Assembly: GCA_038146925.1 (NCBI GenBank)
Contig: JAYQSP010000001.1
Span: 372,001-436,000 of the forward strand
Origin: UBA830 sp038146925
GTDB taxonomy: Bacteria > Pseudomonadota > Alphaproteobacteria > MPNO01 > UBA830
DNA: 64,000 bases
Direction of reading: 5' to 3'
The notes beneath the pieces are model-generated. The model ran no database searches, was not told the DNA's origin, and saw only the letters and a list, made by a program, of their open reading frames with translations. A program made the translations under genes and the position numbers. This document shows positions 58,380 to 64,000 of the stretch, one piece after another (the stretch's first letter is position 1; every line of letters starts with the position of its first letter).

Positions 58380-58769
58380 TCAGACGGTCGCCGGTTCCGA
58401 CGCATCCGGCAGGTCGGCATTCCACATTTTTTCCAGATTGTAGAATTCCCGTACTTCTGGCCGGAACAGATGGATGATGACGTCGCCTGCGTCGAACAGC
58501 ACCCAGTCGGCCTGCGCGCGGCCTTCGGGCGTCACGCCTTTCACGCCGTGGTTCTTGGCGACCTCGACCAGCTTGTCGGCCATGGTCGCGACCTGGCGGC
58601 TCGACTGGCCAGTGGCGATCACCATGTAATCCGCGATATCTGATTTTCCTTTCAGATCGATCACGATGACGTTTTCCGCCTTGTGATCGTCGAGCGAGTC
58701 GAGAACGTCTTTCAGAAGTTTGTCTGCCGCGTCGGCATTGCCGGGGCGGTCGGATGTTTGATCGGTCAG
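58380..58769 (-). CDS. rsfS: Ribosomal silencing factor RsfS, apparent CTG start
   Basis: RsfS binds L14 and blocks subunit joining when nutrients are scarce. The conserved part runs from about residue 20 (LDSLDDHKAENVIVIDL) through the SDIADYMVIATGQSSRQV core to PEVREFYNLEKMW. After the in-frame TAG of nadD there is no ATG, GTG or TTG until a GTG at 58664, which would cut into the core. The best start is CTG at 58769, eight bases after an AGGAAG (58783-58778), giving 129 residues; a second CTG nearer the core is possible. Confidence 0.9.
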   Translation of the reverse strand: MTDQTSDRPGNADAADKLLKDVLDSLDDHKAENVIVIDLKGKSDIADYMVIATGQSSRQVATMADKLVEVAKNHGVKGVTPEGRAQADWVLFDAGDVIIHLFRPEVREFYNLEKMWNADLPDASEPATV

Positions 58770-58781
58770 GGGTCGAGCTTC

Positions 58782-59459
58782 CTATTTGGCAAGTGACGTT
58801 TCCTTTTCACCGGCTTTCGCCGTCTTTCCGGCGTTTGCCGTATCCTGTTTCAGTCCGCGGCTGGCGCGGATCTGCGTGGCCGAACCCGGGTGCAGCCTGG
58901 TATGGAAAAACATCCAGGCGGGGGGCGGCAGATCCGCCAGCAGGCACGCATCCGCCCGTTTCCGCTTGAATCGGAAGAATGCGCGCGCCGCCTTGCCCGC
59001 GAGGGCGCCGAAAGAATACGGAGCCCGGTCGAAGACCGCAATCGGAACCTGATTGAATATTCGCGTCCAGCGATGCCATCTGGAAATCTGCTTCAGGTTG
59101 TCCGCACCCATGATCCAGACAAACCTCGTCGCCGGAAAACTGTGTTTCAGGACTGCGAGGGAGCCGGCGGTGTAGGTGGTGCCGAGCCGCGTTTCGATGT
59201 CGGTGACCCGGATATTCGGATGATGCGCCATCTCTTCGGCGCCACGCATCCGTTCTTCGAACGGCGCCATTCCTTCCGTCGATTTCAACGGGTTCTGGGG
59301 AGACACCATCCACCAGACTTCGTCCAGCTGCAGCAGCTTGAGCGCCAGCAGACTGATATGCCGGTGGCCTTCATGCGCGGGATTGAACGACCCGCCCAGA
59401 ATTCCGACCCGAAGCCCGGTGACCGAATGGCCCCGGCGGATATCGGTGATTATTTTCAG
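58782..59459 (-). CDS. nadD: Nicotinate-nucleotide adenylyltransferase, apparent CTG start
   Basis: NadD adenylates nicotinate mononucleotide in NAD synthesis. The essential nucleotide-binding motif GGSFNPAHEGH is encoded near 59388-59408, but the first ATG in frame is downstream of it (59309), and no ATG, GTG or TTG lies upstream in frame. CTG at 59459, overlapping the proA TGA as CTGA, gives 225 residues with all family motifs (also VSPQNPLKS and FVWIMGADNLKQI). The ribosome-binding site (ACAGG) is weak. A sequencing error is not indicated, because the frame is intact. Confidence 0.88.
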   Translation of the reverse strand: MKIITDIRRGHSVTGLRVGILGGSFNPAHEGHRHISLLALKLLQLDEVWWMVSPQNPLKSTEGMAPFEERMRGAEEMAHHPNIRVTDIETRLGTTYTAGSLAVLKHSFPATRFVWIMGADNLKQISRWHRWTRIFNQVPIAVFDRAPYSFGALAGKAARAFFRFKRKRADACLLADLPPPAWMFFHTRLHPGSATQIRASRGLKQDTANAGKTAKAGEKETSLAK

Positions 59460-60739
59460 GGCCGAACCTGTCCCGCGCCGCGAACGACGTATTTGAATGT
59501 AGTAAGCTGTTCGACGCCTACCGGCCCGCGGGCATGCAGGCGACCGGTCGATATGCCGATTTCGGCGCCCATCCCGAACTCGCCGCCGTCGGCGAACTGG
59601 GTCGACGCGTTGTGCATGACGATCGCGGAATCGACCGCGTTCAGAAACTTCGCGGCCGCCTCCGGATCGTCGGTGACGATCGAATCCGTGTGGTGCGAAC
59701 TGTAGGTGTTGATGTGATCGATCGCCCCGTCCAGCCCGTCAACCTGGCGGATCGACAGCACGGGTTCCAGGTATTCCGTTCGCCAGTCTTCTTCGGTCGC
59801 GGCGGCGATGCGGTCGTCCAGGGCGCGGGTTGCGTCGTCGCCGCGCAGCTCGCAGCCGGCTTCGATCAGCGCGTTGACGATCGGCGGCAGCGCGTTGCCC
59901 GAAATTTCGCGATCGACCAGCAGTGTTTCCGTCGCGCCGCAGATGCCGGGACGACGCATCTTTGCGTTCACTACGATGTCGCGCGCCATGTCGGGATCGG
60001 CCGCGCCGTCGATATAGGTGTGGCACAGTCCTTCGAGATGCGCGATCACCGGGATGCGGCTTTCCTGTTGCACCCGTTCGATAAGCGACTTGCCGCCGCG
60101 CGGCACGATGATGTCAATATATTCCGTCATGGTCAGCATTTCGCCGACCGCCGCCCGGTCGGTGGTCGGCACCAGCTGGATTGCGCCGGCCGGCAGGTCC
60201 GCGGCGGCGAGGCCGGCCTGCAGGCAGTCGAGAATCGCGCCCGACGAATGGAAGCTTTCCGACCCGCCGCGCAGGATGGCCGCGTTGCCGGATTTCAGGC
60301 ACAGCCCGCCGGCATCCGCCGTTACGTTGGGACGGGATTCGTAGATGATGCCGATCACGCCCAGCGGCACCCGCACGCGGGAAATGTTCAAGCCGTTCGG
60401 CCGGTCCCAGTCGGCCAGTACTTCGCCGACGGGATCGGGCAATTCGGCGATCTGTTCCAGCCCGGCGGCCATGGCGCCGATGCGGTCCGCATCCAGTTTC
60501 AGCCGGTCGAGCAGCGACGGCGCGATGCCGCGTGCTTCGGCGTTGGCCATATCCTTGTCGTTGGCGGCAAGGAGCTCGTCTGTGCGGTCCCGTAAAGCCG
60601 CGGCAGCCGCCCGCAGGGCCTTGTTCTTGCGCTCGGTATCCGCCTGGCTCAGTTCGTGCACGGCGGCGCGCGCGCGGGCGCCCAGTTCCGCCATTTCGCG
60701 GGCGATATCTTTCGTGTCGATTGCCGTTGCGACACTCAT
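59456..60739 (-). CDS. proA: Gamma-glutamyl phosphate reductase
   Basis: ProA reduces glutamyl 5-phosphate to glutamate semialdehyde in proline synthesis. The 427-residue protein has the aldehyde-dehydrogenase-like fold, the segment PLGVIGIIYESRPNVTAD, and the catalytic Cys in RRPGICGATETLL. Its start overlaps the proB stop (ATGA), and its stop overlaps the nadD start. Confidence 0.97.
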   Translation of the reverse strand: MSVATAIDTKDIAREMAELGARARAAVHELSQADTERKNKALRAAAAALRDRTDELLAANDKDMANAEARGIAPSLLDRLKLDADRIGAMAAGLEQIAELPDPVGEVLADWDRPNGLNISRVRVPLGVIGIIYESRPNVTADAGGLCLKSGNAAILRGGSESFHSSGAILDCLQAGLAAADLPAGAIQLVPTTDRAAVGEMLTMTEYIDIIVPRGGKSLIERVQQESRIPVIAHLEGLCHTYIDGAADPDMARDIVVNAKMRRPGICGATETLLVDREISGNALPPIVNALIEAGCELRGDDATRALDDRIAAATEEDWRTEYLEPVLSIRQVDGLDGAIDHINTYSSHHTDSIVTDDPEAAAKFLNAVDSAIVMHNASTQFADGGEFGMGAEIGISTGRLHARGPVGVEQLTTFKYVVRGAGQVRP

Positions 60740-61899
60740 TTTCCGGGCACCTCCGACGCGCTCATATCCAGGACCATGTCGTCCCGGTGTATCATTTCGT
60801 CCCGGCCACGGTAGCCCAGAATTCCCTCTATATCACGGCTTTTTCGTCCTGCGATACGGGCGGCATCCGCCGACGAATAGGCCGACAGACCGCGCCCGAC
60901 CGTGGCGCCGCCCGCGATCTTTATTTCGACCGCATCTCCGCGTTCGAAACGGCCCTCGATTCCTGTCACGCCCGCAGGCAGCAGACTTTTACCGCCGTTC
61001 AGCGCGTTGACAGCGCCGGCATCTACTATGATCGCACCCTGCGCCGCGACCGCGCCGGCGATCCAGCGTTTGCGGGCCGTCAGCGGTTCAGAGGCCGGCA
61101 GAAACCATGTACAGCGACCGCCGTCAGCCAGCGCCGAAAGGGCGTTGTCGGCCTTGCCGTCGGTAATCGCCATGGCACAGCCGGCAGCCGTCGCGATCTT
61201 GGCGGCGTCCAGCTTCGTCACCATGCCGCCCGATGAATAACCAGCCGGCGCAGAGCCTGCCATGGCTTCGATCTCCGGCGTGATCTCCGCCACTTCAGGG
61301 ATCAGCTTCGCGCTGTCGCAGGTCCGGGGATCGGCATCGTATAGCCCGTCCACATCCGACAGCAGCACAAGCGTGTCGGCGCTGATCATCTGCGCGACGC
61401 GTGCGGCGAGACGGTCGTTGTCGCCGTAGCGGATTTCCTCGGTCGCCACGGTGTCGTTTTCGTTGATGACCGGCACCGCGCCCATCCGGAGCAACGTCTC
61501 GATGGTCGCCCGGGCGTTCAGGTGCCGCCGCCGTTCTTCGGTATCCCCCAGGGTCAGCAAAATCTGGGCTACCGTGATATCGTGCATGCCGAGCGCTTCC
61601 TGCCAGGCATGCGCGAGGCGGATCTGACCCGTCGCCGCCGCCGCCTGTTTCTGCTCGAGCGCCAGATTGCCGTCGGGCAGGCCAAGATGCGTCCGCCCCA
61701 CCGCGATTGCGCCGGAAGAAACGATGACGATATCGGTGCCCCGCGCGCGCAAACCGGCGATGTCCGACGCCAGGCCGGCCAGCCAGTCGGTGCGGATCCG
61801 GCCGGTGGCGTCTTCGACCAGCAGGGCGGAGCCGATTTTTACGATCAGGCGCCGGGACCCGGACAGGCGGTTGCCGGCGGTTTTCTCTAGGGCGTCCAT
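60736..61899 (-). CDS. proB: Glutamate 5-kinase
   Basis: ProB phosphorylates glutamate in the first step of proline synthesis and is the usual target of proline feedback inhibition. The 387-residue protein has the kinase domain (LIVKIGSALLVED, IVSSGAIAVGR, NENDTVATEEIRYGDND) and a C-terminal PUA domain (residues about 285-375). Its start overlaps the obgE 3' end by 13 bases. Confidence 0.97.
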   Translation of the reverse strand: MDALEKTAGNRLSGSRRLIVKIGSALLVEDATGRIRTDWLAGLASDIAGLRARGTDIVIVSSGAIAVGRTHLGLPDGNLALEQKQAAAATGQIRLAHAWQEALGMHDITVAQILLTLGDTEERRRHLNARATIETLLRMGAVPVINENDTVATEEIRYGDNDRLAARVAQMISADTLVLLSDVDGLYDADPRTCDSAKLIPEVAEITPEIEAMAGSAPAGYSSGGMVTKLDAAKIATAAGCAMAITDGKADNALSALADGGRCTWFLPASEPLTARKRWIAGAVAAQGAIIVDAGAVNALNGGKSLLPAGVTGIEGRFERGDAVEIKIAGGATVGRGLSAYSSADAARIAGRKSRDIEGILGYRGRDEMIHRDDMVLDMSASEVPGK

Positions 61900-62930
61900 G
61901 GGATCGCGCCTTCTGCCGCCGGATCGGCGTCAGCGGCGTCTCTGTCTGCTTCGATCATGGACCGCATCCGGCGCAGCACGTCCGGTACGCCAGTGCCGGC
62001 GGCGCCTGAAATGACCATGACGTCCTGTCCCGAGGCGGCTTCCAGCTCGGCCCGTTTTTCGTCGATGAATTCTTCCGGGATCGCGTCGATCTTGTTCAGC
62101 GCCAGGATTTCCTTCTTCTTCGCCAGACCGCCGCCATAGGCCTCGATTTCGTCGCGGATTGTCCGCCATGCGCCGACGATATCGTCTTCGGTGCAGTCGA
62201 TCAGGTGAAGCAGGGCGCCGCAGCGTTCCACATGGCCGAGGAAGCGGTCGCCCAGCCCGGCGCCTTCATGCGCGCCCTCGATCAGCCCGGGAATGTCGGC
62301 GATCACGAATTCCGTCTGATCCACGTGCACCACGCCGAGGACCGGCGTCAGCGTGGTGAAGGGATAGTCCGCGACCTTTGGCTTTGCCCTCGAGACCGCC
62401 GACAGGAAGGTCGACTTGCCGGCATTGGGCAGACCGACCAGCCCCGCATCGGCGATCAGTTTCAGCCGCAGACGGATCCAGCGCTCCTCGCCTTCGCCGC
62501 CGGTATCGGCGCGGCGCGGCGCCTGATTGGTGGACGATTTGAAGCGTGTGTTGCCGCGCCCGCCCTGGCCGCCTTTCAGCAGCACGATCCGCTGGCCGAC
62601 GCGCGTGAAATCGGCCAGCAGGATGTCGTGCTCGTCGTCGAATATCTGGGTGCCGACAGGCACTTTCAGCGTAATGTCGTCGCCGGCCGCGCCGAACCGG
62701 TTTTTGCCCATGCCGTGACCACCGGTCCTGGCCTTGAAATGTTGCTGATAGCGGAAATCGATCAGCGTATTCAGCCCGTCGACCGATTCCACGATCACGT
62801 CGCCGCCGCGGCCGCCGTCGCCGCCGTCGGGCCCGCCGTATTCGACATGGGCCTCGCGCCGGAAGCTGACGCAGCCGGCCCCGCCGTCGCCGCTGCGGAC
62901 GTATACTTTTGCGGAATCGAGAAATTTCAT
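61887..62930 (-). CDS. obgE: GTPase ObgE/CgtA
   Basis: Obg is an essential GTPase in 50S assembly and stress signalling. The 347-residue protein has the glycine-rich Obg fold (KVYVRSGDGGAGCVSFRRE, then GGPDGGDGGRGGDV), the G1 motif GLPNAGKST and the switch region DIPGLIEGAHEGAGLGDRFL. It has no extended OCT tail and ends with an acidic stretch. The ATG at 62930 gives the standard MKFLDSAKVY start. rpmA and rplU lie just upstream, as in most bacteria. Confidence 0.97.
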   Translation of the reverse strand: MKFLDSAKVYVRSGDGGAGCVSFRREAHVEYGGPDGGDGGRGGDVIVESVDGLNTLIDFRYQQHFKARTGGHGMGKNRFGAAGDDITLKVPVGTQIFDDEHDILLADFTRVGQRIVLLKGGQGGRGNTRFKSSTNQAPRRADTGGEGEERWIRLRLKLIADAGLVGLPNAGKSTFLSAVSRAKPKVADYPFTTLTPVLGVVHVDQTEFVIADIPGLIEGAHEGAGLGDRFLGHVERCGALLHLIDCTEDDIVGAWRTIRDEIEAYGGGLAKKKEILALNKIDAIPEEFIDEKRAELEAASGQDVMVISGAAGTGVPDVLRRMRSMIEADRDAADADPAAEGAIPWTP

Positions 62931-63059
62931 GGTCTGGCAATCAGCCTGCCGGAAGGCGAACACGCAAAGGCCCCGTCCGGCAGAACGAAGCCTCCACTAA
63001 ATCGATTTTGGCATAGAACCGGCCCGCCTGAAACGGAACCGGTACAACATCAGGCCTTG

Positions 63060-63317
63060 TCAGGCCGCCGGGTCGACCGATACGAACACGCGTCCGCCCG
63101 ATGTCTTGCGGAACGCGACCTTGCCTTCGCTGGTCGCGAAGATCGTGTGGTCCTTGCCCATGCCGACATTGTCGCCGGGGTGCCACTTGGTGCCGCGCTG
63201 GCGAATGATGATGTTGCCCGGGATAACGGCTTCGCCGCCGAATTTCTTGACGCCGAGGCGCCGACCTTCGGAATCGCGCCCGTTTCGGGAACTGCCGCCT
63301 GCTTTTTTATGAGCCAT
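63060..63317 (-). CDS. rpmA: 50S ribosomal protein L27
   Basis: L27 lies near the peptidyl transferase centre. The 85-residue protein has the usual MAHKKAGGSSRNGRDSEGRR start and GVKKFGGEAV, IIIRQRGTKWHPG and VGMGKDHTIFA. It is 37 bases downstream of rplU. Confidence 0.98.
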   Translation of the reverse strand: MAHKKAGGSSRNGRDSEGRRLGVKKFGGEAVIPGNIIIRQRGTKWHPGDNVGMGKDHTIFATSEGKVAFRKTSGGRVFVSVDPAA

Positions 63318-63354
63318 CGTTCAATCTCCTCCGGACCCGTGTCCGCTGAATGCC

Positions 63355-63831
63355 TTACTTGCCTTTGGCGGATTTTTTGGCCGCCGTTTTCGCCTTGGAT
63401 TTGGTTTTTGCCTTGGCTTTCGCCGGCGCCGCCTTGGTCGCGGCCTCGGGCGCCGCGTCCGTATCGGCGTCCGCTGCGGGCGCCGGCGCTTCCTTCGCCA
63501 CCGTGCTCCCCTTCTGGCCCTTGGCCAGGATGTCTGTAATCCGGATCACGGTCAGCTGCTGGCGGTGCCCCTTGGTGCGGCGGTAATTCTTCCGGCGCTT
63601 TTTCTTGAAGATGACGACCTTGTCGCCTTTCTTCTGTTCCAGCACCTCCGCCGCGACGCGCGCGCCGTCGACCAGCGGTGCGCCGACCGTCAGCCCCTTG
63701 CCGTCGTCCATCGCCAGGACTTCGCCCAGCTCGACGCTGGCCCCGGCATCGCCGTCCAGCTTTTCGACGGTCAGAACGTCGTTTTTCGCAACGCGGTACT
63801 GCTTACCGCCGGTTTTGACCACTGCGTACAT
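63355..63831 (-). CDS. rplU: 50S ribosomal protein L21 with a basic C-terminal tail
   Basis: L21 binds 23S rRNA in the large subunit. The first ~100 residues are canonical (MYAVVKTGGKQYRVAKNDV, KVVIFKKKRRKNYRR, GHRQQLTVIRITDI). The protein is 158 residues; the remainder is a Lys/Ala/Thr-rich tail (KAKAKTKSKAKTAAKK), opposite in charge to the S16 and L19 tails. The ATG at 63831 is preferred to the extended frame start at 63936. Confidence 0.97.
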   Translation of the reverse strand: MYAVVKTGGKQYRVAKNDVLTVEKLDGDAGASVELGEVLAMDDGKGLTVGAPLVDGARVAAEVLEQKKGDKVVIFKKKRRKNYRRTKGHRQQLTVIRITDILAKGQKGSTVAKEAPAPAADADTDAAPEAATKAAPAKAKAKTKSKAKTAAKKSAKGK

Positions 63832-63965
63832 TGTCTTTTCCGTCCGTCTTTTCCGTGTTCCTGCCCGCCGGACAGACCGGCAAAGCGGATATAATTCAAA
63901 AACATGACCGCAGGCTGAATCCGCCCGAAGGGGCAAAACCCGATGGTCATTTCAGAAGAGCGGGG
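63832..63965 (-). promoter_or_regulatory. rplU-rpmA leader with inverted repeats
   Basis: The leader of about 130 bases between the promoter and rplU contains long-range complementary segments (ATGACC near 63903 with GGTCAT near 63946, enclosing GCCCGAAGGGGC). It may fold into a regulatory hairpin, but no known leader family is recognised. Confidence 0.35.
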
Positions 63966-63993
63966 AATATAGCTCCGGATCGTCCGGTGTCAA
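63966..63993 (-). promoter_or_regulatory. Strong sigma70 promoter for rplU-rpmA
   Basis: On the minus strand TTGACA (63993-63988) and TATATT (63971-63966) are separated by 16 bases. The -35 box is a perfect consensus and the -10 box differs at one position (TATAAT), making this the strongest promoter visible in the window. Confidence 0.7.
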
Positions 63994-64000
63994 TGGTTTT

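Overview
This window is chromosomal DNA of a GC-rich alphaproteobacterium, most likely from the Rhodospirillales or a nearby lineage. The assignment rests on gene order typical of Alphaproteobacteria: dapF-mtaB-ftsY; ffh-rpsP-rimM-trmD-rplS followed by leuCDB; sdhCDAB; mdh-sucCD-sucAB-lpd; priA followed by a stand-alone atpHAGDC (the F0 genes are elsewhere); and rplU-rpmA-obgE-proBA-nadD-rsfS-rlmH-gpmI-envC-ctpA. The taxon is an inference; no rRNA or tRNA gene was seen.

Layout. 1-3290 (minus): a partial 2Fe-2S ferredoxin-type gene, pyrE, and a molybdenum-hydroxylase large subunit translationally coupled to pyrE. 3415-6469 (plus): dapF, mtaB, ftsY. 6470-9975: an accessory stretch of visibly lower GC with hupE, a second membrane protein, a DUF4198 periplasmic protein (probable nickel or cobalt uptake), a DOPA 4,5-dioxygenase-like gene and dispersed repeats. 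9975-11278: an amidohydrolase and a small secreted protein. 11617-19050: SRP and ribosome genes, leucine biosynthesis and a small secreted protein. 19211-20236: asd. 20237-21206 is a gene-free stretch of nearly 1 kb with DnaA-box-like repeats. 21207-24605: sdhCDAB. 24682-27589: a BCCT transporter and zapE, divergent. 27817-36904: malate dehydrogenase, succinyl-CoA synthetase, the 2-oxoglutarate dehydrogenase complex and a small membrane protein. 36901-40437 (minus): MFS transporter, xerC, DUF484, transaldolase-like gene. 40549-42771: priA. 42827-44114: a broken chimeric gene. 44305-49242: the F1 ATP synthase operon. 49480-51806: amt and a ferritin-like diiron protein. 51883-63831 (minus): rppH, a YibQ-like deacetylase, ctpA, envC, gpmI, rlmH, rsfS, nadD, proA, proB, obgE, rpmA and rplU.

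Most of the window is housekeeping: central carbon metabolism (sdh, mdh, suc, lpd) feeding respiration and ATP synthesis, translation and ribosome assembly (rpsP, rplS, rplU, rpmA, rimM, trmD, mtaB, rsfS, rlmH, obgE), membrane targeting (ffh, ftsY), chromosome handling (xerC, priA) and amino-acid synthesis (leu, asd, dapF, pro).

The most unusual points: (1) 42827-44114 looks like the scar of a lost Anbu-type proteasome operon, with the front of a circularly permuted ATP-grasp gene fused to the tail of an Anbu protease gene and an additional upstream frameshift; (2) rimM, nadD and rsfS have no ATG, GTG or TTG ahead of their conserved N-termini, and each has a CTG where a start would be expected; (3) the lower-GC nickel/cobalt island encodes three proteins whose predicted mature forms all begin with histidine; (4) DnaA-box-like repeats about 11 bp apart lie in the unexplained gap before sdhC; (5) an exact TGTGA-N6-TCACA palindrome lies upstream of ffh. 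I do not see a complete undescribed system here; the Anbu remnant is the closest to a surprise.
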